DNA of 64,000 nucleotides from SVFI01 sp045535935 (GTDB taxonomy: Bacteria > Bacillota > Clostridia > Lachnospirales > Lachnospiraceae), in assembly GCA_045535935.1 (NCBI GenBank), contig JAZSMO010000039.1, positions 30,413 through 94,412 of the forward strand, given 5' to 3'. A program made the translations under genes and the position numbers. Position 1 is the stretch's first letter. Each line of letters starts with the position of its first letter. Shown one piece after another: positions 35,599 to 43,974 of the stretch. The notes below the pieces were generated by a model. The model worked only from the letters and a program-made list of their open reading frames with translations. It did not search any database and had not been told where the DNA came from.

Positions 35599-36450
35599 TC
35601 ACAGTACCGCAATCACAATTCCTGCCACAATGACCGACGCACAGATTAATTTATAGCCGATATTTTTTTCATGAAAAATGAATTTTCCGCCCAGTATCGT
35701 CACAAGACATCCCGACTGCTTAATAAGCGTCATAACGGAGATTCTGCTGTCCGGATCCGCATTGGCTAAAAACAGCGAGCGGTCCGCAATAATAAACAAA
35801 ATTGCCAAAATCCATATCCACGGATTTTTTAACGCTTCTTTTACCCGGATCTTTGTTTTTGTTAGAATTATGTAAACTAAATAAAACAGCACCAGATATA
35901 ACATATACCAAAACTGCAGCTGGGAACTGTTCAAGTCCTGCATAAGTATCTTGTCCAAAAGTCCGGAAAAGGCATTGAGCAGACAGGAAGCAAAAGCTAA
36001 CATTACTATGACCGGAGCCACCTTTTCTTTGCTGTCCTCCTTCTTTTTCCCCGGAAATCCCTTGAGCATAAGTAAGCCCGTGCAAACAAAAGCAAGTCCC
36101 GTCACCTGATATGCGTTCAGCCTCTCATGCATGACAATCGTTGCCAGAAGCATTGCAAACAAAACCCTGGACAAATCCAGAATTCCATACAAGCTGATGG
36201 GCATTTTTTTGATGGCCTTAAAGCTGCACATCCATGCGAGAAAAATGACAAAAGATTTCACCGCAACAAGTATCATTTGCGACACCGGAACACCGCCTGC
36301 ATTTCCGGCGTCCGGACAGACAAAAAGAAATCCGAATAACGTATAGAAGAACAGCACTTCCATCACGGAACTTCTGTTTAAGGATTTCTTTTTTACAATC
36401 TCCCTTGTTCCTTTTAATAATCCGTATAATAAAACCTGTAACATCCACAT
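35599..36450 (-). CDS. EamA/DMT-family transporter
   Basis: A 283-residue membrane protein with about ten membrane segments in two repeats, typical of the drug/metabolite transporter superfamily. The segment MPISLYGILDLSRVLFAMLLA belongs to the first repeat. The start is ATG at 36450 with AGAGGTG upstream; the longer open frame to 36564 has no such signal. The substrate is unknown. It is divergent from the binding-protein gene at 36627. Confidence 0.82.
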   Translation of the reverse strand: MWMLQVLLYGLLKGTREIVKKKSLNRSSVMEVLFFYTLFGFLFVCPDAGNAGGVPVSQMILVAVKSFVIFLAWMCSFKAIKKMPISLYGILDLSRVLFAMLLATIVMHERLNAYQVTGLAFVCTGLLMLKGFPGKKKEDSKEKVAPVIVMLAFASCLLNAFSGLLDKILMQDLNSSQLQFWYMLYLVLFYLVYIILTKTKIRVKEALKNPWIWILAILFIIADRSLFLANADPDSRISVMTLIKQSGCLVTILGGKFIFHEKNIGYKLICASVIVAGIVIAVL

Positions 36451-36626
36451 ATATAACACCTCTGTTCGGTAGCTTGCACTAATATTTCTTTGCCGAAGAA
36501 AAAGAATACCACACTTCCTCTCCTCTTGCAAATCTGCCGTCGCCAAATGATGAACCGCAGTCACCGCCGGGGAGCACTCTGCATACTCTGATATAAGAGC
36601 GCCTTGCGCAAAAAAGGAGGAATATT

Positions 36627-37634
36627 ATGAAAAAGAAATCCATCTTTTACAAATTGACCGCCCTGATGATGACTGCTCTCATTGTCACGGGCTGCGGCGG
36701 GACAAAAGAAGGCAGCGGCGAAAAAGTAGTGCTCAACGAAGTGGCGCATTCCATCTTCTACGCTCCGCTGTACGTAGCCATAGAAAACGGATATTTTGAG
36801 GAAAAAGGAATTGATTTGGAACTTGTGACGGGATTTGGTGCCGACAAGACTATGACAGCGGTACTTTCCGGAGAAGCAGACATCGGCTTCATGGGGCCGG
36901 AATCTACCATTTATACTTACCTTGGCGGTACGGATGATACTGTTGTCAATTTCGCGCAGTTGACTCAAAGAGCCGGAAACTTCATGGTTGCCAGAGAAGA
37001 CGATCCTGATTTCACCTGGGATAAACTGAAAGGAAAAAACGTCCTTGGCGGTCGTGCAGGCGGTATGCCACAAATGGTTTTCGAATATATCCTGAAGAAA
37101 AACGGCATTGATCCGAAAACAGACCTCACCATTGACCAGAGTATCGACTTCGGTTCCACAGCGGCTGCTTTTTCCGGCGGACAGGGCGACTACACGGTAG
37201 AATTTGAACCTTCTGCCACCGCACTCGAAATGATGAACGAGGGCTACTATGTGGTGGCTTCCCTCGGCGTGGATTCCGGTTTCGTGCCATACACCTGCTT
37301 CTCAGCAAAAGAAAGTTATGTAAACGAAAACAAGGATATTGTGCAGAAATTTACGGATGCACTACAGCTTGGCATGGATTATGTAAACTCACACGCACCA
37401 CAGGAGATTGCGGAGATTATCCATCCGCAATTTAAAGACACTGATTTGGAAACCCTCACCACAATCATATCACGTTACCATGAGCAGGACACATGGAATA
37501 CCAATCTGATATTTGAAGAAGACAGCTTTGATCTGCTGCAGAATATTTTGGAGGAAGCCGATCAGCTTACTGAGCGTGCTCCTTATGAAAAGTTAGTCAA
37601 CACAGACTTTGCAAAGAAAGCAATTGCAGAATAA
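36627..37634 (+). CDS. Orphan NMT1/SsuA-type substrate-binding lipoprotein
   Basis: A 335-residue lipoprotein (signal peptide, lipobox VTGC) of the NMT1/ABC transporter binding family for nitrate, sulfonate or thiamine-precursor-like ligands. VAHSIFYAPLYVAIENGYFEEKG (part), GEADIGFMGPESTI and VEFEPSA mark the fold, in normal domain order. No permease or ATPase gene is next to it, and transcription ends at the hairpin at 37653. AAAGGAGG precedes the ATG. Two TTATGTAAAC sites occur 63 bp apart near its 3' end. Confidence 0.82.
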   Translation: MKKKSIFYKLTALMMTALIVTGCGGTKEGSGEKVVLNEVAHSIFYAPLYVAIENGYFEEKGIDLELVTGFGADKTMTAVLSGEADIGFMGPESTIYTYLGGTDDTVVNFAQLTQRAGNFMVAREDDPDFTWDKLKGKNVLGGRAGGMPQMVFEYILKKNGIDPKTDLTIDQSIDFGSTAAAFSGGQGDYTVEFEPSATALEMMNEGYYVVASLGVDSGFVPYTCFSAKESYVNENKDIVQKFTDALQLGMDYVNSHAPQEIAEIIHPQFKDTDLETLTTIISRYHEQDTWNTNLIFEEDSFDLLQNILEEADQLTERAPYEKLVNTDFAKKAIAE

Positions 37635-37652
37635 CCGTTGTGACAAAGTGAA

Positions 37653-37687
37653 AAATGGTGTTTCCGCTTAGTTCGGAAACACCATTT
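37653..37687. terminator. Bidirectional terminator between the binding-protein and kinase genes
   Basis: A 14-bp stem, AAATGGTGTTTCCG (37653-37666) with CGGAAACACCATTT (37674-37687). It lies downstream of the binding-protein gene and overlaps the last codons of the convergent kinase gene (stop at 37668). Confidence 0.85.
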
Positions 37688-38969
37688 GTATTTTGTATGT
37701 ATTATTTTGGGACGTAATATGATACCCACCATCATATTGCTTTATGATGTCAAACACATTTTGAAGGCCAATCCCATGACCTTCTTTTTCTTTTTTGGTC
37801 GATATAATCCGGTCGTCCTGCCGTATCAATTCACCCTCCATAGGGTTGCTCATCTCCAAACAGACTACCCCGCCGGTCACTTTTGTCTGCAAGAATATAT
37901 ATCTTTCACCGGATATGGCAGCGTTTGCCTCAATGGCATTATCAAGCAGATTAGATAATAAACTGCATAAATCTACGTGTTTCATGAACGCAACCTTTGA
38001 CATATCCCCTCTACACTGCAGGGCAATCTCCAATTCTTCCATTACGTTCATTTTGGTACTCAGAATCATATCCACCAGTTCGTTACCCGTGGCTATCTTA
38101 GTCGCACTCGCAGGTACAACCTTTGTCAATTCTTTAAAATAATCCTCCGCCTTTTCATATTCTTCTTTTTTTAACATTTCCTGAAGAAGTAACATATGAT
38201 TTTTCCAGTCATGGCGGAATTTGATTGTGTCCTGTTGCTGTTCTTTATAATCCTTGAAAAAAGAATATTCCGTTTCAAATTCCTTTTTGTAATCCTCAGA
38301 TAACTGTCTGTAATAGGTAGCACTTTTCCTGTGGGCAATGGCATATATGACTGCAATATTTAAAATAATCATAAAAAGTACCCACGCAATACGATACGCA
38401 GGTGCATTTACCATACCTTCAAACCACTCGAGGCCGACCACAATCAACGGAGAAAACATACAGAAAATGGAAACAACAATGCCTTCTCCTATCGTAAGCT
38501 GAATGGATTTTGTCTTTGCTACTCTTGTTTTTGAGAGTAATACAAGCACAATGCACATCATCATATCCGAAGTCATACCAACCACCGTCTGCATATGCCC
38601 GTCCGAATTCATGAGGTAATATTTTTCAAGTCCTGTTATTTTTTCGAACAAATTCAAAAAGGAATTAAACTGCGAATAGACTAAAATCGCCGGTACGGTA
38701 AGAAAAACTGCCCGAATTCTGTGGCTGTTGCACAACAGCAGTGTGACCGCTATATTGTACAGACACATAAAAGCCATAATAATCCAGTCGTGTCCCTCCA
38801 GCACAATGGATATTACAACAAAACTCACAAAAAAAATCACATCTGCAACCACAACATTCCGCAAACTGATCTTCATGTCACATCCAAACAACAAATACAG
38901 AATCAGCCAAAGATCCGTCATGGCAAACACATTCATCATAACTTCTATACAGAATAACAGTATGTCCAT
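37668..38969 (-). CDS. AgrC-like sensor histidine kinase (GHKL domain)
   Basis: A 433-residue membrane kinase. Residues 1-210 hold six to seven membrane segments. A coiled linker leads to a phospho-histidine in FRHDWKNHMLLL and a GHKL ATPase with LLSNLLDNAIEAN and GHGIGLQNV. The architecture matches peptide-sensing AgrC/ComD kinases. Its ATG overlaps the stop of the regulator gene by one base (TAATG). No AgrB/AgrD pair is present in the window. Confidence 0.9.
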   Translation of the reverse strand: MDILLFCIEVMMNVFAMTDLWLILYLLFGCDMKISLRNVVVADVIFFVSFVVISIVLEGHDWIIMAFMCLYNIAVTLLLCNSHRIRAVFLTVPAILVYSQFNSFLNLFEKITGLEKYYLMNSDGHMQTVVGMTSDMMMCIVLVLLSKTRVAKTKSIQLTIGEGIVVSIFCMFSPLIVVGLEWFEGMVNAPAYRIAWVLFMIILNIAVIYAIAHRKSATYYRQLSEDYKKEFETEYSFFKDYKEQQQDTIKFRHDWKNHMLLLQEMLKKEEYEKAEDYFKELTKVVPASATKIATGNELVDMILSTKMNVMEELEIALQCRGDMSKVAFMKHVDLCSLLSNLLDNAIEANAAISGERYIFLQTKVTGGVVCLEMSNPMEGELIRQDDRIISTKKEKEGHGIGLQNVFDIIKQYDGGYHITSQNNTYKIQMVFPN

Positions 38970-39697
38970 TATATAATATCCTCTCCGAGGTACCGAAACA
39001 GCTGTTTCTGGTACTCTGTCATTCGTTTTCTGCTAAGCGGCAGTTTACATTCCTGTGAAAGCACAACCTTTCCGGCCGCAATCCCTTTGTGATGGTACAT
39101 GTTGACCAGATATTTTCTGTGAATACGGAAAAAACCTTGCCCGTCCAGCTGCTCTTCATAATATTTTAAGCTGTGGTCACTGACAAAATGCTGTGCTTTC
39201 GTATACAGTATCGTGTATTTATCCTCTGCACTAATATACAACAAATCCGGTAAATTGACTACCATTTCTCCTTCAGTCGTCTTGACCGTAAGTTTCTTTT
39301 TCTTTTTGTACTCCGCAAGAATATCCTGAAAAAGAGTACGCATCACATCCTCAGAGAGGGGCTTCAACAGATAACGGAAGGCATTTGCCTCATATCCTTT
39401 CACCGCATATTCAATATAGGCCGTGACAAACACCAGAAAAATATCCGGATACATCTGCTTGATCTTTTTTCCGAGTGTTATTCCGTCCATCTGCGGAAGT
39501 TCAATATCAAGCAGTACCAGGTCCGGAATCTCGTCCTGCTTTTCCTGCAACTGTTCCATTTTCTCCAGCATCTCCTCTGCCGACAAAAACAATTCCAATG
39601 TATGCGGATAATCCTCTTGCAGCCCGCCACACACTTTTGCCAACTGACTACTATGTTCTTTTCTGTCTTCACATATATAAATTGTAAAATGCTGCAT
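38969..39697 (-). CDS. LytTR-family response regulator (AgrA-like)
   Basis: A 242-residue regulator: receiver domain with ICEDRKEH, phospho-acceptor in LVLLDIELPQMDGI and FVTAY, then a LytTR DNA-binding domain (LPDLLYISAEDKYTILY, FFRIHRKYLVNM). ATG at 39697 follows AGAGGA; an upstream in-frame start has no good site. It is coupled to the kinase gene and lies 64 bp after the secreted-protein gene. The direct repeat at 41019-41054 is its likely binding site. Confidence 0.9.
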   Translation of the reverse strand: MQHFTIYICEDRKEHSSQLAKVCGGLQEDYPHTLELFLSAEEMLEKMEQLQEKQDEIPDLVLLDIELPQMDGITLGKKIKQMYPDIFLVFVTAYIEYAVKGYEANAFRYLLKPLSEDVMRTLFQDILAEYKKKKKLTVKTTEGEMVVNLPDLLYISAEDKYTILYTKAQHFVSDHSLKYYEEQLDGQGFFRIHRKYLVNMYHHKGIAAGKVVLSQECKLPLSRKRMTEYQKQLFRYLGEDII

Positions 39698-39761
39698 GTT
39701 TAAATCCTCTGGTTTCCTTGAAAAAGCGACGATATCAAACCGCCGCTTTTTCATCATTTTA

Positions 39762-40937
39762 TTACTTAATTCTCTTACTCTTCTTTATTTTACTCCATTC
39801 AGAATAATAGGTTTTTCCTTTGACTTTTTTATAGGTTCTGATACGGAAATAGTATACTTTTTTACTCTTTAATTTTTTGATGGTCACACTCTTTTTAGAA
39901 GCACCTTTTACTTTAACCTTTTTCCCCTTCGCAATTTTCGCTTTTGACGTACTGTACTGAATCTGATATCCGGTTACGCCGGATTTCTTTTTCCATGTAA
40001 CGGTAGCACTTTTTTTCTTCGGCGTCACTTTCTTAATGGAGGTCGATGCTACTTTTACCTGCTTTTCATTGACACTGAAGCTGTATGGCTGCACAGTACC
40101 TGTTGCAGCTACCAGATCTGTTCCGGCTCTGAAATAATAGGTTCCGGTTTTTGGACATTCAAATGTGTACTCTCCATTTTTAAAATCCCAATTATTTGCA
40201 ATTTTTTCACCGTTTGCATCTTCAATGCGGAAATCCTTACCTGTCAGAGTTCTTTCATACATATCCGCTTTAAAGATATATGTTTTGCCTTTTTCCAGCG
40301 TCATCTTGAAGAAATCATCACAAGGCCCCTTCCCCCAAAATGAATACGGACGTGTCGAATATTCACCGGACACGGTCGTTCCGAGTGTATACGCATTCGC
40401 CGTTTCTTTTGTATTGTTTGGTTCCGTTTCAAAATAAATATCCGGTGTAAATGCAAACGAATATTTCATGGTCGCAGTTGTATTTTTCAAACTGTACAAT
40501 CCGGTTGTCACACTGAAATAATAGGTTCCCGGATTGAGACCGATCTTATAGCCGTGCTTCTGGGCCGGTTCATCCCCGAGATCGTAGTAATGTCTCCACA
40601 GACAATTACCATTTGCATCAATCACATTGAAAAACGGCTGTAACATTCCGTTGTCTTTTTCTGCCAAAAACGGATTATCACCATAAAATGTAAGATATCC
40701 TTTTTGGGTAACCGTGAATTTATAATTGTATTCAAGATCTGTTTTCCCCGCCAGCTGATAATCTTTATTATACTGCATTGCTGCAGCTGACGCTTTGATC
40801 TTAGTCATCTCATCTGCCGTGTACACTTTATAGTATGGCACTTCTTCTGCATTCACCTCTGCTTTTGTACCGAATACACCGGCAAAAACCACACCGGCGA
40901 GAAGCACAAATGCGAGCATGTGTTTCTTCAATTTCAT
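39762..40937 (-). CDS. Secreted protein with fibronectin-III-like C-terminus
   Basis: A 391-residue exported protein: signal peptide ending near residue 31 (KAEVNAEE), two beta-rich regions that resemble bacterial pre-peptidase C-terminal domains (FTVTQKGYLTFYG, CPKTGTYYFRAGTD) and a very basic final domain of fibronectin type III kind (SATVTWKKKSGVTGYQIQYS, KKVYYFRIRTY). No catalytic domain is visible. It probably binds the cell surface or polysaccharide. It is the first gene before the LytTR/kinase pair and has a LytTR-type operator upstream, so it is probably a target of that system. Confidence 0.82.
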   Translation of the reverse strand: MKLKKHMLAFVLLAGVVFAGVFGTKAEVNAEEVPYYKVYTADEMTKIKASAAAMQYNKDYQLAGKTDLEYNYKFTVTQKGYLTFYGDNPFLAEKDNGMLQPFFNVIDANGNCLWRHYYDLGDEPAQKHGYKIGLNPGTYYFSVTTGLYSLKNTTATMKYSFAFTPDIYFETEPNNTKETANAYTLGTTVSGEYSTRPYSFWGKGPCDDFFKMTLEKGKTYIFKADMYERTLTGKDFRIEDANGEKIANNWDFKNGEYTFECPKTGTYYFRAGTDLVAATGTVQPYSFSVNEKQVKVASTSIKKVTPKKKSATVTWKKKSGVTGYQIQYSTSKAKIAKGKKVKVKGASKKSVTIKKLKSKKVYYFRIRTYKKVKGKTYYSEWSKIKKSKRIK

Positions 40938-40980
40938 GTGTTATCCTCCTTATACTTTGTCTTTCAAACTCAAACATATT

Positions 40981-41054
40981 AGTATAAAAATAATAACACC
41001 TCACTATTTTCCATTGTCTTTTTTCCGACAAAAGATTGGATTTTTCCGACAAAA
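40981..41054 (-). promoter_or_regulatory. Promoter and LytTR-type operator of the secreted-protein gene
   Basis: Two direct copies of TTTTCCGACAAAA (plus-strand reading) begin at 41021 and 41042, 21 bp apart, i.e. two helical turns. Closer to the gene is a -10 box TATACT (minus strand, 40981-40986) with no good -35 (AAATAG at 41004-41009). Direct repeats at this spacing just upstream of a weak -35 are the classic arrangement for AgrA/VirR-like LytTR activators. Confidence 0.65.
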
Positions 41055-41056
41055 CG

Positions 41057-41779
41057 TCATCCAGCCCTGTAAAATTCCTTGCGGATTCCGTCTGCCAAGT
41101 ACATTCCCAGTGCCGATGCCCACTGATCTATGCGGTCAAATCCCGAAAATTCTTCCATGGCTTCACCGCCGGCTGCTGCATTTACAATTTGCCGCATAAT
41201 CTCCGCTGCCTCATCGAGCCATTCCTCCATACGATCTTCCCCGTAATGTCTGTTATACTGCGCCAGAAGCTCCGCTATTCTTTCTGCATGATCAGAAACC
41301 CGCTCCTCAAACTGCTCCTGCGCCATGGTATCACGATTGTTCACCGCATTGGCATAAGACATGAGATCCAATGTATATTGTCTTGTAAACAATTCGCGCA
41401 GTCTCGAAACCATAGCATCCGGATAAAACAATCCGAAAATATCCACTATCTTTCCGGCTGACTGCTCCGCTCTCTGTGCCACTTCCCTCTGACGGGCTGC
41501 TGACTGAGACAGTGATATCAAATACAGTTTCAACCATCCTGCATATTGCATCAATGCGCTTTCCATGTCCCCAACCACCTGAATTTCATCCATGGATGGT
41601 TTCTCCGTAAACTGGTTTCCCTTGCAGATTCTAAGTCTAGTACCGACCTGAAGATTGTACGGATCTACTCCGGGATTAGCCAGAAGTATAAGCGGCACCG
41701 TCGTTCTGTACTTTTGCGCAAGGCGATACAGGGTATCCCCTCTCACGATTTCATGTGTAATCATCTGACATTCTGCCAT
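41057..41779 (-). CDS. LysM-domain protein
   Basis: A 240-residue protein with one LysM domain near the N-terminus (residues about 9-52: VRGDTLYRLAQKYRTTVPLI and NLQVGTRLRIC). The rest is helical, with no signal peptide, and is rich in Gln, Ala and Glu. LysM usually binds peptidoglycan or chitin-like glycans, but without an export signal the protein may act inside the cell or in the spore. Monocistronic; GGAGG precedes the ATG. Confidence 0.78.
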   Translation of the reverse strand: MAECQMITHEIVRGDTLYRLAQKYRTTVPLILLANPGVDPYNLQVGTRLRICKGNQFTEKPSMDEIQVVGDMESALMQYAGWLKLYLISLSQSAARQREVAQRAEQSAGKIVDIFGLFYPDAMVSRLRELFTRQYTLDLMSYANAVNNRDTMAQEQFEERVSDHAERIAELLAQYNRHYGEDRMEEWLDEAAEIMRQIVNAAAGGEAMEEFSGFDRIDQWASALGMYLADGIRKEFYRAG

Positions 41780-41888
41780 AATGCCTCCATATATTAAATC
41801 TTATTCTTATCTAATATATGTGCCATCTATGTGGAATGTGAGCCTAAGCTAATTGTAATAGCAGTTGGCAATAACCCTTGACTTACTT

Positions 41889-42392
41889 TTAATAGCTGCG
41901 GATTTTATCTTCCGAGTCGTCCGTCGTCTTATCAATTTTGCGGATAACTACCGCATAACTGTAATTGTCGTTCACCTTCACTTCCACGCGGTCTCCCACT
42001 TTGTGTCCGAGAAGCGCCTTGCCGAGCGGCGATTCAATGCTGATCAGATTAGAAAGCGAATTGCTGCGCACCGTTGTAACAATGCGATAAGTTTCTTCCT
42101 CCTCATCCTCTTCGATATAAACCGTGACGGTATTGTTCATCCCCACTTCATCTTCCTTGGAGTCATCTGTAATAATTTCAGCGGTCTTAATCATCCTCTC
42201 CAAATAACGGATACGGCTTTCATTTTTATTTTTCTCTCTTTTTGCCGCATGATACTCAAAATTTTCGCTTAGATCTCCATGCGCTCTCGTCTCCTTGACT
42301 GACTCAAGGAGCTCCGGCCGCTTTACCAGCTTTCTGTATTCGATTTCTTCCTGCATCTTATCGATATCCGACTGTGTCAATTGATCTCTCAT
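41889..42392 (-). CDS. GreA/GreB-family transcription elongation factor
   Basis: A 167-residue protein with the N-terminal coiled coil carrying the tip acidic residues (RAHGDLSENFEYHAAKREKN, equivalent to GDLSEN-EY in GreA) and the C-terminal FKBP-like domain (ISIESPLGKALLGHKVGDRV). Gre factors stimulate transcript cleavage by backtracked RNA polymerase. The C-terminal half is somewhat diverged and ends in an acidic tail. AGGAGA precedes the ATG. Three 35-bp tandem repeats lie just upstream. Confidence 0.9.
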   Translation of the reverse strand: MRDQLTQSDIDKMQEEIEYRKLVKRPELLESVKETRAHGDLSENFEYHAAKREKNKNESRIRYLERMIKTAEIITDDSKEDEVGMNNTVTVYIEEDEEEETYRIVTTVRSNSLSNLISIESPLGKALLGHKVGDRVEVKVNDNYSYAVVIRKIDKTTDDSEDKIRSY

Positions 42393-42425
42393 CTTAACTT
42401 CTCCTCAACTCTATATACTTGTGGT

Positions 42426-42530
42426 GAATTCTGTGTTGGATTTGACTTACGACTTTGCCAGAATTCTGTGTTGGGGTTGGCTCACGACTTTGCCAGAATT
42501 CTGTGTTGGGGTTGGCTCACGACCTTGCGC
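42426..42530. repeat. Three tandem 35-bp repeats
   Basis: Units start at 42426, 42461 and 42496, each beginning GAATTCTGTGTTGG and continuing through a CACGACTTTGCCA-like end. Units 1 and 2 differ at a few bases in the middle; unit 3 diverges at its end. They lie 34-138 bp upstream of the greA start, so copy-number change could alter its leader or promoter. Confidence 0.85.
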
Positions 42531-42667
42531 AGGGGGTCTATAGAGTCATGCGTCGCTCCCTATGCCCCGCTCATCCCTTGCTTCTAGGTGTTATGTCAAC
42601 CATTTGGGCATCAGAGCCTTCCTTTTCACTCTGGTACCCCGATTTTTCCAAAAAACGGGGCACCGGG

Positions 42668-42735
42668 AGCAAAAAAATTCGTATATGCCCCTTTGGTTTA
42701 CATAATCCAATATCCTCTCCCGGTAGCGGGGCATA
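42668..42735 (-). terminator. Terminator of the cation transporter gene
   Basis: TATGCCCC (42684-42691) pairs with GGGGCATA (42728-42735); on the minus strand the stem is followed by TACGAATTTTTTT. A second hairpin at 42633-42664 with its own T-run may act as backup. Confidence 0.65.
42696..42705 (-). repeat. TTATGTAAAC site (the only intergenic copy)
   Basis: One of 17 exact copies in the window. TTATGTAAAC on the plus strand: 9328, 31632, 32449, 35878, 37316, 37379, 45384, 46074. On the minus strand (GTTTACATAA at plus-strand starts): 1735, 9131, 15907, 32023, 32726, 33470, 33506, 42696, 49035. The next base is C or T in nearly all. This copy sits in the loop of the transporter terminator. 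Confidence 0.85.
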
Positions 42736-42788
42736 CAGCTGACATATGTATTGCCTATGCCCCAGGCTTACATCCACTCAACTCGTTC

Positions 42789-43955
42789 TCACTTCGTATA
42801 CGCATAATCAATCTTAATCACCGTAAAGCATTCCGGCCATTTCCCTTGCACCAGCTGCTCTATCTGCTGCTTCAAAGCATCTTCTGTCTTCTTATATCCT
42901 ACGGGAACTACCACATCAAAGATCAGATTGGTATGGGTCGTTCCGACTACCATTCGAAAATCATGGATGGACAAGCCTTCGTTCATGGAATCAATCAAAG
43001 CTACCACAGCTGCCTTTTTCTCTGCTATCGCCTCATTGTCCGTGTCGATCGGGTCCATATGAATGGTCGCATCACAATGCAGCTCCTGCTCCAGTTCTCT
43101 CTCAATTAAGTCTATGACATCATGAAGCTCATAGATATCACCATTGCCCGGAACTTCTGCATGCAGAGAAATAATTCTCCGTCCCGGACCGTAATCATGA
43201 ACAATAAGATCATGAATACCGACAACTTCTTCATGAGCCGTGACAATCGACTCGATATGTTCCACAAACTCCGGCTCCGGTGCCTGGCCAAGCAAAGGAC
43301 TTACGGTATCTTTTGCTGCCTCAAAACCGGCCACGCAAATGAAAAGTGCAACGAGAACACCACAGTAACCGTCAATATTTATATTTGTGAAATGCAAAAA
43401 CAACATCGCAAGAAGAACGACTGTAGTAGAAATTGCATCACTCAAACTGTCCGTGGAAGTAGCAAGCATCGCTCCGGAATTAATCATCTTTCCGATCTTT
43501 TTATTGTAATAAGCCATGTACAACTTTACTGCAATGGACACAAGCAGAATACTCACTGACAACACACTGATCTCCACTGCTTTCGGATGCAGGATCTTTT
43601 GAATCGAACCCCGCATCAGTTCCACACCCATGAGCATAATCAAGAAGGCTACGCCGAGCCCGGACAAATACTCAATTCTCCCATGTCCGAACGGATGATC
43701 CGAATCCGGTTTTTTGCCCGCAAAAACAAATCCTATCAATGTGATAAAGGAAGAACCTGCATCAGACAGATTGTTGAATGCATCCGCCATAATCGCAATA
43801 GATCCACTCACAAATCCTGCTATGTATTTCCCTGCAAACAGACAGATATTCAGAAAAATACCTAATACACTGCACAATTTCCCGTAGGATTTCCTTATTT
43901 GGTCTTCCTTTTTTCCCTGCTTGGAAACAAAAATCTTTGATAGTAAAGTTACCAT
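42789..43955 (-). CDS. Cation diffusion facilitator transporter
   Basis: A 388-residue CDF protein that exports divalent metals such as Zn, Fe or Mn in exchange for protons. It has six membrane segments with the metal-site motifs ADAFNNLSDAGSS (DxxxD in helix II) and STDSLSDAIST (helix V equivalent), and the conserved HPFGHGRIEYLSGL. The cytoplasmic C-terminal domain (about 290-388) includes the dimerisation fold. Monocistronic, ended by the hairpin at 42668-42735. Confidence 0.93.
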   Translation of the reverse strand: MVTLLSKIFVSKQGKKEDQIRKSYGKLCSVLGIFLNICLFAGKYIAGFVSGSIAIMADAFNNLSDAGSSFITLIGFVFAGKKPDSDHPFGHGRIEYLSGLGVAFLIMLMGVELMRGSIQKILHPKAVEISVLSVSILLVSIAVKLYMAYYNKKIGKMINSGAMLATSTDSLSDAISTTVVLLAMLFLHFTNINIDGYCGVLVALFICVAGFEAAKDTVSPLLGQAPEPEFVEHIESIVTAHEEVVGIHDLIVHDYGPGRRIISLHAEVPGNGDIYELHDVIDLIERELEQELHCDATIHMDPIDTDNEAIAEKKAAVVALIDSMNEGLSIHDFRMVVGTTHTNLIFDVVVPVGYKKTEDALKQQIEQLVQGKWPECFTVIKIDYAYTK

Positions 43956-43974
43956 ACACTACCACTCCTAATGT

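Larger units (their letters stand above)
31632..37388. repeat. Cluster of nine TTATGTAAAC sites
   Basis: Exact copies of the 10-mer (either strand) start at 31632, 32023, 32449 and 32726 (rlmD), 33470 and 33506 (pcrA), 35878 (EamA gene), 37316 and 37379 (binding-protein gene). This is the densest group in the window; the other eight copies are spread over the remaining 58 kb. Confidence 0.85.
42393..42788. other. Intergenic region with tandem repeats, hairpins and one TTATGTAAAC site
   Basis: This 396-bp gap between the cation transporter and greA has no gene. From the greA side it holds three 35-bp tandem repeats (42426-42530), a hairpin at 42633-42664, a terminator at 42668-42735 and a 10-mer site at 42696. 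Several ATGCCCC strings recur in both directions. Confidence 0.6.

Noticed and set aside
36451..36626. Thiamine riboswitch before the NMT1-type binding protein
   Set aside because: The conserved CTGAGA and later THI-box elements are absent.
37668..40937. Complete agr quorum-sensing locus
   Set aside because: Kinase and regulator resemble AgrC/AgrA, but no AgrB protease or AgrD peptide gene is visible nearby.
41788..41820. Terminator from the complementary 9-mers CATATATTA/TAATATATG
   Set aside because: AT-only stem with a 15-nt loop; too weak, and typical of promoter-rich AT sequence.
42426..42530. CRISPR array
   Set aside because: The units abut with no spacers, only three copies exist, and no cas gene is present.
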